18,986 nt of DNA. Origin: CAZPCZ01 sp964585225 (GTDB lineage Bacteria; Patescibacteriota; Patescibacteriia; JACPHY01). This document shows, piece after piece, positions 6,210-13,449 of this stretch. A model generated the notes under the pieces. It was given only the letters and a program-made list of their open reading frames with translations, was not told the origin of the DNA and did no database searches. Location of the stretch: assembly GCA_964585225.1 (NCBI GenBank), contig CAZPCZ010000021.1:1-18986 (forward strand), in the 5' to 3' direction. Position numbers and translations under genes: made by a program. Each line of letters opens with the position of its first letter. The stretch's first letter is position 1.

Positions 6210-7068
6210 GCGGTGGACGGCGATCGTGGTTGCGGCGTGCGTCCTTGCGCCATTCGGCGTGTCCGCGCGAACAGCAAAACTCGTGGTGAAACCAGCGCCA
6301 CGCCCTCCACCATCCACGTACGTGCTCGACATGGACATGGGCAACGTGCGCGTGAGCGATCGCGCGGAGGTCGTGCGGCCGATCGCGTCATTGACGAAGC
6401 TCATGACCGCGATGGTGCTCCTCGATGCGAAGGCGGATCTTGAACGAACGGTGACGTACAACCCAAAGCAGCACTACGCGTACAAGAACTGGATGCGATT
6501 CGGTCGTGGTGACAAGCTTCGCGGGCGCGATCTCTTCCTCGCGATGCTCATTGGATCGCAGAACATCCCCGCACGGATGCTCGTGGACCTCACGCCGAGT
6601 TCGGAGGCACAGTTCATCGCGGCGATGAATGTGAAGGCGGCGGCACTCGGCCTCACGCAGACGCGGTTCGTGGATGTGCACGGGCTGAGTTCGAAGAACA
6701 CCTCGACCGCACCGGAGATTGCTCGGCTCCTCGATACCGCACTCACGTATCCAGATATTGCGGATGCATTGGTGCGATCGGAGGCGACGGTGGTGTGGCA
6801 GACGCATCGCGGGAAGCGACAGGAGCGTCTCTTCCACCACACGAATACGCTCCTCCAACGCCAGCAGCGTTTCGCGACCGAAGCATCGAAGACCGGGTAC
6901 CTTGATGAGGCGGGCGACACGATTGCGATGCGGATTCGAGATCCAAAGAGCGGGCGTCGGTTCATCGTCGTGTCATTGGGAGAGCCGCGCCGCGCACTTC
7001 GCTTCCCGCTCGCAAAGCGTTTGGCGGAGTCCGCACTACGTGGACAGCGGATCGCCGCTACCGAGTAG
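6181..7068 (+). CDS. D-alanyl-D-alanine carboxypeptidase/endopeptidase (peptidase S11 family)
   Basis: The 295-residue exported serine peptidase acts on peptidoglycan stem peptides. An N-terminal signal or anchor segment (TAIVVAACVLAPFGVSA, about residues 13-29, after RR) places it outside the membrane. The three penicillin-binding motifs are in order: SLTK at 70-73 (catalytic Ser70), SQN at 126-128 and KTG at 237-239. It ends soon after the catalytic domain, so it resembles the short PBP7/PbpG type more than DacA with its extra C-terminal domain. ATG 6181 is the only start that keeps the signal segment, and it overlaps the pheS 3' end by 29 bp, suggesting coupled translation. It lies between pheS and pheT, which are usually adjacent. 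It holds no internal repeat element. Confidence 0.9.
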   Translation: MTFATSNSSRRWTAIVVAACVLAPFGVSARTAKLVVKPAPRPPPSTYVLDMDMGNVRVSDRAEVVRPIASLTKLMTAMVLLDAKADLERTVTYNPKQHYAYKNWMRFGRGDKLRGRDLFLAMLIGSQNIPARMLVDLTPSSEAQFIAAMNVKAAALGLTQTRFVDVHGLSSKNTSTAPEIARLLDTALTYPDIADALVRSEATVVWQTHRGKRQERLFHHTNTLLQRQQRFATEASKTGYLDEAGDTIAMRIRDPKSGRRFIVVSLGEPRRALRFPLAKRLAESALRGQRIAATE

Positions 7069-7082
7069 TATCGTTTCGCGAC

Positions 7083-7121
7083 ATTCGCATATTCGTAGAT
7101 TCGCGTGCATTCGTGTATTCG
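7083..7121. repeat. ATTCG-based repeat (period mostly 8) before pheT
   Basis: ATTCG occurs at 7083, 7091, 7099, 7109 and 7117, spaced 8, 8, 10 and 8 bases apart. It fills the centre of the 69-bp gap between the carboxypeptidase gene and pheT. It is degenerate and looks like an older short-unit tandem array. Confidence 0.7.
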
Positions 7122-7137
7122 TCTAAGCCGTAGGCGT

Positions 7138-9753
7138 ATGGATTTTCGACTCTCCTACAACTGGCTCAAAGAGTTCGTGGATATCCGCCTTCCCCCGGAA
7201 GCGCTCGCGGATCTCTTGAGTTTGCACAGCGTGAGTGTTGAGCGGATGCAGCGAATGGATGAGGGGCTGGATCCAAGGGTGGTTGTTGGTCGCGTTGAGA
7301 AGATCGAAGCGCATCCGAACGCGGATCGCCTGAAGATCGTACACGTTTCGACAAACTCATCACTCATCACTCATCACTCATCACTCCATCGGGTTGTCTG
7401 TGGTGGAACGAACCTCCGCGAAGGGATGCTCGTCGCGTTTGCTCCGCCCGGGGCGAAGGTTCGCTGGCATGGGCAAGGGGAGCTCGTGGAGCTCAAACCA
7501 ACAGAAATCCGCGGCGTCCGGAGCGATGGGATGATCTGCGCCGCGTCGGAAATCGGTCTGGGATCATACTTTTCGCAGGAAACTGAACGAGAGATTCTTG
7601 ACCTCTCTGCGGTGTGGTCAGGTGTCAATGGTCAGGTGTCAGATGTCGGCCAACGATTGGCCGCCGCGCTCGGCCTCGACGACGCCGTGTTCGACGTCGA
7701 GGTGACGACGAATCGGCCGGACCTCATGAGCGTCGAGGAGCTGGCGCGGGAGGTCGCAGCGATCACGGGCAGTAAACTGCGTTCGCCGACTGTAGCGGCG
7801 ACCTTCAGGTCGTCACGTGGAGGCCTGAAGGCCTCCGCTACGTTACGGATTCACATCGACGATCGATCCGCCTGTCCTCGCTACGGCGCCGTCGTCATCG
7901 ACGGCGTGAAGGTTGCGCCATCACCGTGGTGGATGCAGCGTCGGCTGCTCGCGGCGGGGCTCCGTCCGATCAACAACGTCGTGGATGTCACGAATTACGT
8001 CATGCTCGAGCTCGGACAGCCGCTGCATAGCTTCGATGCAAATCGGTTGCATCGAAGGAATAATGAATCAGGAATCAAGGATCAGGGGACGATTGATATC
8101 GTGGTGCGGCGGGCGAAGGTAGGGGAGTCCCTTCAGGCGCTGGACGGGAACACATATGCGCTCACGTCCGACGTCCTCGTCATAGCCGATGCCGAGAGAT
8201 CAATTGCCATTGCCGGTGTGGTTGGCGGCAAGGAGACCGGCGTGACTGAGGCCACGACGCGCGTCATCCTCGAGTGTGCGAACTTCGCCCCCGCGGTTGT
8301 CCGGGCGGGTGCGCGTGCGGTGGGTGTGCGCACGGAGTCGTCAATTCGTTTCGAGAAGGGGCTGCAACCGGAAGCGATCGAGGCAGTGCCCCCGCGTGCG
8401 GTCGAGCTCCTCGTGCAGCTCACTGGCGGAACGGCGGGGAAACCTACCATCGTTGGCGCGAAGCCAAAACCGATGCGACCGATCGCGTTCCGGCTGGCGG
8501 AGGCGAGTGCACGCATCGGTGTCGCGATTGCTCCGGCGATGGCCCAGCGCACGCTCACCGCCCTCGGCTGCAAGGTCCAGAAAAAGACTTCAGGTGTCTT
8601 TTTCGTGACGCCGCCGTGGTGGCGGCGTGGGGACCTTGAGGAACCACATGACCTCGTGGAGGAAGTTGCGCGGGTGTACGGGTACCATCGGCTTCCGTCG
8701 GTGCTTCCGAGCGGCGTGCTCCCAGCGTCCGTGCTGCCACCGCGTCCGCCGGAGACTATGTTTGGGAAAGAGGATCACGTACGCACCGTGCTCGCGGGAG
8801 CAGGAGCGACGGAGGTGATGACGTATTCACTCACGTCACGAGAAGCGATCGAGCGGTGCGGGTACGCGATCGATTCGGCGCTCGCACTTGAAAATCCGCT
8901 CTCCGAGGAGTTCGCATATTTGCGCCCATCAGTGCTCCCGACGATCCTCCCGACCATCGCTGCCAATCAAGAACACCATCCGAAGGGGTTGGTGTTTGAG
9001 CTCGGCAACGTCTACATCCCGGCAGCAGGGCGGCCCACCCCCACTCTCTCCCCCTCCCGAGGGGAGGGGGAGAACAAGAGGGGGTGGGGCAGCAAAACAG
9101 CAGTGCTCCCCCGGGAAGAGCTGCGTCTCCTCGTCGCCGCCTACGGACGCATGGTGTCTGGTGGCCACGTCATGCAACTCAAGGGAGTTGTTGAGCACCT
9201 CTTTGATCGTCTCGGGATAATCGATGTGGAGTTCCGAGAGTCAGATTGGTCAGGTGTCAGGTGTCAGGTGTCAGGTGTCCCAACATGTCTTTGGCATCCA
9301 AGCCGAACCATGGATGTGATCGTCGGCGGCGTCCTTGTTGGTGTCCTCGGTGAGGTCCATCCATCGATTGTCGAGCAGTTTGGCATTTCAGCGCGCGTGG
9401 CGGCAGCAGATCTCGATCTCGCGCCGATCCTCGCGGCGAGCGGGCGTCATCCGTCTCCGGAACCGCCGCCGGCGTTCCCATCTGTGAAGCGTGATCTCGC
9501 GATTGCCGTGGACCGACGCACGCCGTACGCGGACATCGCAGCGGTGCTCGGCTCATTCGATCCGCTCCTCATGGAATCGGAGCTCTTCGACCAATACGAG
9601 GGCGCGGGAGTCGCCATGGGGAAAAAGAGTCTCGCGTTCCATCTGACGTACCAATTGCCAGACCGGACGCTCACGGTTGCAGAAGTAGATGTGGTACAGA
9701 CGCGGCTCGTGGCTGCGCTGCGACAGCGCTTCGGCGCGGAGGTGCGGGAGTGA
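7138..9753 (+). CDS. pheT: Phenylalanyl-tRNA synthetase beta subunit carrying six repeat-encoded insertions
   Basis: The 871-residue subunit starts MDFRLSYNWLKEFV. It contains the N-terminal tRNA-binding OB domain (about 40-155; HPNADRLKIVHV, VVCGGTNLREGM), the B3/B4 and B5 region (EVTTNRPDLMSVEELAREVA, INNVVDVTNYVMLELGQPLH), the catalytic-like core (DLVEEVARVYGY) and the C-terminal FDX-ACB anticodon-binding domain (PSVKRDLAIAVD to the end). ATG 7138 is chosen because an upstream in-frame start would add 11 unconserved residues. Six loops carry repeat-derived sequence: residues about 73-82, 161-170, 219-235, 307-316, 633-651 and 705-714. The conserved blocks between them are intact. The stop TGA (9751-9753) overlaps the proposed GTG start of dnaE. 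It forms the alpha2-beta2 enzyme with PheS. Confidence 0.95.
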   Translation: MDFRLSYNWLKEFVDIRLPPEALADLLSLHSVSVERMQRMDEGLDPRVVVGRVEKIEAHPNADRLKIVHVSTNSSLITHHSSLHRVVCGGTNLREGMLVAFAPPGAKVRWHGQGELVELKPTEIRGVRSDGMICAASEIGLGSYFSQETEREILDLSAVWSGVNGQVSDVGQRLAAALGLDDAVFDVEVTTNRPDLMSVEELAREVAAITGSKLRSPTVAATFRSSRGGLKASATLRIHIDDRSACPRYGAVVIDGVKVAPSPWWMQRRLLAAGLRPINNVVDVTNYVMLELGQPLHSFDANRLHRRNNESGIKDQGTIDIVVRRAKVGESLQALDGNTYALTSDVLVIADAERSIAIAGVVGGKETGVTEATTRVILECANFAPAVVRAGARAVGVRTESSIRFEKGLQPEAIEAVPPRAVELLVQLTGGTAGKPTIVGAKPKPMRPIAFRLAEASARIGVAIAPAMAQRTLTALGCKVQKKTSGVFFVTPPWWRRGDLEEPHDLVEEVARVYGYHRLPSVLPSGVLPASVLPPRPPETMFGKEDHVRTVLAGAGATEVMTYSLTSREAIERCGYAIDSALALENPLSEEFAYLRPSVLPTILPTIAANQEHHPKGLVFELGNVYIPAAGRPTPTLSPSRGEGENKRGWGSKTAVLPREELRLLVAAYGRMVSGGHVMQLKGVVEHLFDRLGIIDVEFRESDWSGVRCQVSGVPTCLWHPSRTMDVIVGGVLVGVLGEVHPSIVEQFGISARVAAADLDLAPILAASGRHPSPEPPPAFPSVKRDLAIAVDRRTPYADIAAVLGSFDPLLMESELFDQYEGAGVAMGKKSLAFHLTYQLPDRTLTVAEVDVVQTRLVAALRQRFGAEVRE
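7356..7383 (+). repeat. Tandem heptamer CTCATCA x4 inside pheT
   Basis: Four identical units span 7356-7383 and a partial unit follows. They encode SSLITHHSSL between KIVHVS and HRVVCGG in the tRNA-binding domain, a turn that is normally short. Rotated, the unit is ATCACTC, one base from the GTCACTC of rseP. Confidence 0.95.
7618..7645 (+). repeat. Degenerate heptamer TCAGGTG-type x4 inside pheT
   Basis: The units TCAGGTG, TCAATGG, TCAGGTG and TCAGATG run in register from 7618 to 7645. They encode SGVNGQVSDV in a loop after the tRNA-binding domain. The same unit is perfect at 9250-9277 in this gene and recurs in thrS at 16235-16255. Confidence 0.85.
7792..7841 (+). repeat. Two-hairpin GTAG...CTAC element inside pheT
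   Basis: The 50-bp element has a left hairpin GGCGACC-TTCA-GGTCGTC (one G-T pair) and a right hairpin GGAGGCC-TGAA-GGCCTCC, bounded by GTAG and CTAC. Its architecture and much of its sequence match the pheS copy. It is read in a different frame (GTA GCG, against CGT AGC in pheS) and is still open. It encodes residues about 219-235. Confidence 0.9.
8057..8084 (+). repeat. Degenerate heptamer GGAATCA-type x4 inside pheT
   Basis: The units GGAATAA, TGAATCA, GGAATCA and AGGATCA are in register over 28 bp. They encode a polar stretch (NNESGIKDQG) between FDANRLHR and IDIVVRRAK, which are nearly adjacent in relatives. Its AATCA core resembles the AT-rich heptamers of the gap at 13326-13438. Confidence 0.8.
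9034..9089 (+). repeat. C-rich/G-rich inverted repeat inside pheT
   Basis: CTCCCCCTCCC and GGGAGGGGGAG form a perfect 11-bp stem around GAG. The outer ends CCCACCCCC and AGGGGGTGGGG also pair. It encodes a Pro/Ser/Gly/Arg-rich loop (residues about 633-651) before LPREELRLLVA. Its right end matches the murI and dnaE insertions. Confidence 0.88.
9250..9277 (+). repeat. Tandem heptamer TCAGGTG x4 inside pheT
   Basis: Four perfect units span 9250-9277, flanked on the left by a degenerate TCAGATT. They encode SGVRCQV and the start of a second copy, between FRESDW and the conserved HPSRTMDVIV. As in rseP, the seven-residue peptide repeat arises because the heptamer passes through all three frames. 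Confidence 0.95.
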
Positions 9754-12700
9754 ATGGAGGTATGTCGTCCTTCGTCCACCTCCACACCCACTCTCACTAC
9801 TCGCTGCTCGATGGCCTCACGCGCATTGAGGAGCTGGTGGCGGCGGCGAAGGCGGACCGTCAGCCGGCGATCGCGCTCACCGATCACGGTACGCTCTATG
9901 GTGCGATCGAGTTCTACCAGGCGTGCAAGAAGGCCGGGATCAAACCGATCATCGGCATGGAGGCGTACCTCGCTCCTCGCAGCCGCTTCGATCGTGAAAA
10001 GCAGGCGGACGAGCGCGCGTACTACCACCTCGTGCTGTTGGCGAAGAACCGCACCGGCTACCAGAACCTCCTCCAGCTCACGACGAAGTCGCACCTCGAG
10101 GGATTCTACTACAAGCCGCGCATTGATTGGGAGCTCCTCGAGCAGTACGGCGACGGCCTCATCGCGCTCACCGCATGTCTTGGCGGTGAGATTCCACGAC
10201 TCATTCGCGATCGGAAGGATGCCGACGTCGAGGCGGCGGTAAAGCGCTATCGCGACCGATTCGGTTCCGACTTCTACTTCGAACTCCAACACCGAAACGA
10301 CATTCCAGAATCGCGCACCGTGAATGCGCGGCTCATTGAGCTCGGGAAGCGTCACGGCATCCCGGTTGTCGCGACGAACGACATCCATTACGTGAAGCCG
10401 GAGGATGCGGAGGCGCACGACGTGCTCCTCTGCCTCCAGACGAAGTCGAAACAGTCGGACTCCGATCGCATGTCCATGCTCGGTGAGCACTACGGGTTTC
10501 GCACCGCGCAGGAGATGGCGCTCCTCTTTGAGGATCATCCGGAGGCGATCGAGAACACCGTGCAGATTGCAGACGCGTGCACACTTGAACTTGAGCTCGG
10601 GAAGATACAACTCCCGAGCTTCCCGATCCCCAAGGGGTCGACGTACGATGCGGAACTCCGGAAACTCTGCGAGGCCGGGCTGGAGCGTCGGTACTGCGAT
10701 GCGCATGCTCCAGCGCCTCGAGCGCGACTCAACTACGAGCTCGGCGTCATCAGGGACATGGGGTACGCGTCGTACTTCCTCATCGTTGCGGATTTCGTGA
10801 ACTGGGCGAAACGAAACGGCATTGTCGTCGGCCCGGGGCGCGGGAGCGCCGCGGGATCCATCGTGAGCTACCTCTGTAACATCACGAACCTCGACCCGCT
10901 CGCGTACGACCTCCTCTTCGAACGCTTCCTCGCGCCCGGGCGCGTGCAGATGCCGGACATTGACCTCGACTTTGCGGATCACCGGCGGGACGAAGTGCTC
11001 GCGTATGTCCGTGCGAAGTACGGCGAGGATCACGTCGCGCAGATCATCACGTTCGGGACGATGGCGGCGCGCGCGGCGATCCGGGATGTCGGGCGCGTGC
11101 TCGACGTGCCGTACCAGTTTTGCGATCGCCTCGCGAAGCTCATCCCATTCGGGTCATCCCTCGACGACGCGCTCCGCGATGTACCGGAACTCCGACAGCT
11201 CGTCGAGGAGGACGAGACGACGCAGAAGTTGTTCGCGATTGCGCGGCGACTCGAAGGGGTCGCGCGGCACGCCTCGACGCACGCGTGCGGCGTCGTCATC
11301 ACCGCGGAACCGCTCGTGGCCTCGGTTCCGCTCCAGCGTGCGTCCGCAGACGACGCGACGATCGTCACGCAGTACGAGATGCACGCGGTGGAGGACCTCG
11401 GGCTCCTGAAGATGGATTTCCTCGGACTCTCGAACCTCTCGATCATCGAGCACGCGACGAACACCATCCGCGAGCGCGGTGGATCGGTGGACATTGACCA
11501 TTTGCCACCCGATGACGTGGAGACGTTCGCGCTCCTCCAGCATGGAGACAGCACAGGCGTGTTTCAGCTCGAGAGCGGTGGGATGAAGCGTTACCTCAAG
11601 GAGTTGAAGCCCACAGAGTTCGAGGACATCGTCGCGATGGTGTCGCTCTACCGACCGGGCCCGATGGAGCTCATCCCGGAGTACATTGATCGGAAGTTCG
11701 GGCGGAAACCGGTGACGTACCTCCACCCCCGCCTCGAGCCCATCCTCAAGCGCACGTACGGGATCATGGTGTACCAGGAGCAGCTCATGTCCCTCGCGCG
11801 CGATCTCGCAGGGTTCACGATGGCGCAAGCCGACACGCTCCGGAAAGCGGTCGGGAAGAAGATCAAGAAGCTCCTCGATGAGCAGCGCGAGAAATTGGTC
11901 CAGGGGATGATCGCGCACGGCATCATGCCGAAGATTGCCGCGAAGATTTGGGAGTGGATCGAGCCGTTCGCGCGGTACGGATTCAATCGGAGTCACGGGG
12001 CCTGCTACGCGCTCATCGCATACCAGACCGCGTACTTGAAGGCGCACTACCCCGCTGAGTTCATGGCCGCGCTCCTGACGTCCGAGCGTGGGAACACCGA
12101 CCGCCTCGCCGTGCTCATTCAGGAATGTCGGGAGATGGGGATCCAGGTCCTTGGGCCGGATGTGAATGAGAGCGATGTGCTGTTTACCGTCATTGATCGG
12201 AGCATTCGTTTCGGCCTCGCCGCGATCAAGAATGTCGGTGAGCACCTCGTGGAGGTGCTCGTGGCGGAGCGGAAGGCACATGGTCCGTACCGCGACCTTG
12301 CGGATCTCCTCCGACGCATGCAGGACAAGGATTTCAACAAGAAATCGCTTGAGTGTCTCGTGAAGTCCGGTTGCCTGGACCACTTCGCAGAGCGTGGGCA
12401 GCTCCTCGCGTCGATCGATACGCTCCTCGCGTTCGCACGGGCTGCCGCACACGATGCGACCACGAAGCAGGCGAACCTCTTTGGCGGAACTACCGCGCGA
12501 GCGGACCTTCGTCTCTCGGCCGCAGAACCCACGCCGCAACGCATGCGCCTCGCGTGGGAGAAAGAACTCCTCGGCCTCTACCTCTCGGCTCACCCCTTCG
12601 AGGCAACCGCGAGCGCGCTCGGCAACGGGGTTGCGTCGATCGGGGAGCTAAAGACTCGCCACGGAGAACAGGGTGTTACGTTCGGAGGCGTCATCACCCG

Positions 12701-13313
12701 AGTGAAACGCATTGTCACGAAAAGCGGCGAGGGGATGCTCTTCGCGGAGATCGAGGACCACACGGGGTCCATCGAGGTGGTCGTGTTCCCACGCGTGCTC
12801 ACCGCGACTGCATCAGCGTGGATTGCGGAGACCGTCGTGCTCGTACGCGGGAAGCTCTCCGATCGCGACGGGATCCCAAAGGTGCTCGCGGACCATGTCG
12901 TACAGGTGGTTCCGGGAAGGGAGGCGGAGGTACTGCAACAGGTCGGACAGCAAGGCGAAGACCCTAGGGGTCCTCGGACAAGACCCCAGGGGTCCTGGGC
13001 TGCACGGCAGGGAAGTGTCTCCCACCCTCTTCCGGAGGGGGAGCGACCTGTCCCGATCCGTGCGTCGGGAGAGGGGGTGGGGCGCATAGTCCTCCAGCTC
13101 CCTGAAGGATTCCCGCCCGGTCGGCTCGCGGAGCTCAAGGTGAGACTCCTCGCGGTGTCCGGTCCGACTCCCGTGCTGCTCCAGACCGCCGCCGGTCGCC
13201 TCGTCGCAACGGGCGTGCGCGTCGCATGGACACCGGAGCTGCGCGCAGCCATTGAGGGAGTGTTGGGGACAGGGGCGGTGCTGGAACAACAGGGGGTGGA
13301 GGTGGTAGCATGA
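9750..13313 (+). CDS. dnaE: DNA polymerase III alpha subunit (replicative polymerase)
   Basis: The 1187-residue protein has an N-terminal PHP domain (HLHTHSHYSLLDG, about residues 10-22; DHGTLYGAIEFY). The C-family polymerase core has GPGRGSAAGSIVSYL, the catalytic aspartates in PDIDLDF (D403, D405) and the third Asp at 556 in LLKMDFLGLSN. A fingers-region motif YGFNRSHGACYALIAYQTAY, a helix-hairpin-helix region and a C-terminal OB fold (about 972-1040, VTFGGVITRVKRIVT) follow. GTG 9750 is favoured: GGAGG at 9738-9742 lies 7 bases upstream and it overlaps the pheT stop. ATG 9762 would also suit the family start. Residues about 1070-1111 are repeat-derived, after the OB fold and before the last small domain. 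Core residues are unaffected. Confidence 0.96.
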   Translation: MNGGMSSFVHLHTHSHYSLLDGLTRIEELVAAAKADRQPAIALTDHGTLYGAIEFYQACKKAGIKPIIGMEAYLAPRSRFDREKQADERAYYHLVLLAKNRTGYQNLLQLTTKSHLEGFYYKPRIDWELLEQYGDGLIALTACLGGEIPRLIRDRKDADVEAAVKRYRDRFGSDFYFELQHRNDIPESRTVNARLIELGKRHGIPVVATNDIHYVKPEDAEAHDVLLCLQTKSKQSDSDRMSMLGEHYGFRTAQEMALLFEDHPEAIENTVQIADACTLELELGKIQLPSFPIPKGSTYDAELRKLCEAGLERRYCDAHAPAPRARLNYELGVIRDMGYASYFLIVADFVNWAKRNGIVVGPGRGSAAGSIVSYLCNITNLDPLAYDLLFERFLAPGRVQMPDIDLDFADHRRDEVLAYVRAKYGEDHVAQIITFGTMAARAAIRDVGRVLDVPYQFCDRLAKLIPFGSSLDDALRDVPELRQLVEEDETTQKLFAIARRLEGVARHASTHACGVVITAEPLVASVPLQRASADDATIVTQYEMHAVEDLGLLKMDFLGLSNLSIIEHATNTIRERGGSVDIDHLPPDDVETFALLQHGDSTGVFQLESGGMKRYLKELKPTEFEDIVAMVSLYRPGPMELIPEYIDRKFGRKPVTYLHPRLEPILKRTYGIMVYQEQLMSLARDLAGFTMAQADTLRKAVGKKIKKLLDEQREKLVQGMIAHGIMPKIAAKIWEWIEPFARYGFNRSHGACYALIAYQTAYLKAHYPAEFMAALLTSERGNTDRLAVLIQECREMGIQVLGPDVNESDVLFTVIDRSIRFGLAAIKNVGEHLVEVLVAERKAHGPYRDLADLLRRMQDKDFNKKSLECLVKSGCLDHFAERGQLLASIDTLLAFARAAAHDATTKQANLFGGTTARADLRLSAAEPTPQRMRLAWEKELLGLYLSAHPFEATASALGNGVASIGELKTRHGEQGVTFGGVITRVKRIVTKSGEGMLFAEIEDHTGSIEVVVFPRVLTATASAWIAETVVLVRGKLSDRDGIPKVLADHVVQVVPGREAEVLQQVGQQGEDPRGPRTRPQGSWAARQGSVSHPLPEGERPVPIRASGEGVGRIVLQLPEGFPPGRLAELKVRLLAVSGPTPVLLQTAAGRLVATGVRVAWTPELRAAIEGVLGTGAVLEQQGVEVVA
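12959..13000 (+). repeat. 22-bp direct repeat with ACCCCTAGGGGT-like palindromes inside dnaE
   Basis: AGACCCTAGGGGTCCTCGG starts at 12959, and a near copy with ACCCCAGGGG starts at 12981, giving a 22-bp period. Each copy contains an imperfect palindrome centred on the AG-rich core. It encodes an Arg/Gly/Pro stretch in the C-terminal linker of DnaE. Confidence 0.8.
13021..13082 (+). repeat. C-rich/G-rich inverted repeat inside dnaE
   Basis: CCCACCC at the left end faces GGGTGGGG at the right end, with CTCTTCC facing GGGAGAGG and an inner CCCGA...TCGGG hairpin. The right end GAGAGGGGGTGGGG matches the insertions in murI and pheT. It directly follows the direct repeat at 12959-13000, so two elements sit side by side. 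Confidence 0.85.
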
Positions 13314-13325
13314 GAACGACGAATT

Positions 13326-13438
13326 CCTAATTCCTAATTTCTAATCAATGACCAATACTCGAATACCCAATGACCAAAATTGGACATTGGGGTTTAGGTA
13401 CTTGGGGTTTGATTAGGAATGAGAAATTAGACATTAGA
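13326..13438. repeat. AT-rich heptad array with inverted symmetry between dnaE and the next gene
   Basis: The 136-bp gap is far richer in A and T than its surroundings. The left part reads in sevens (CCTAATT, CCTAATT, TCTAATC, AATGACC, AATACTC, GAATACC). The right part reads in the complementary sense (GATTAGG, AATGAGA, AATTAGA, CATTAGA; 13411-13438). In the middle CCCAATG (13366-13372) pairs with CATTGGG (13385-13391). The whole could fold into one long hairpin. I see no terminator T-run and no promoter that I would defend. Confidence 0.75.
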
Positions 13439-13449
13439 AATTTTCTGCT

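Noticed and set aside
9447..12593. Long minus-strand open frames opposite pheT and dnaE
   Set aside because: They are shadows of strongly conserved plus-strand genes in GC-rich DNA, contain no recognisable motif and are rich in Arg/Glu/His as expected for antisense frames.
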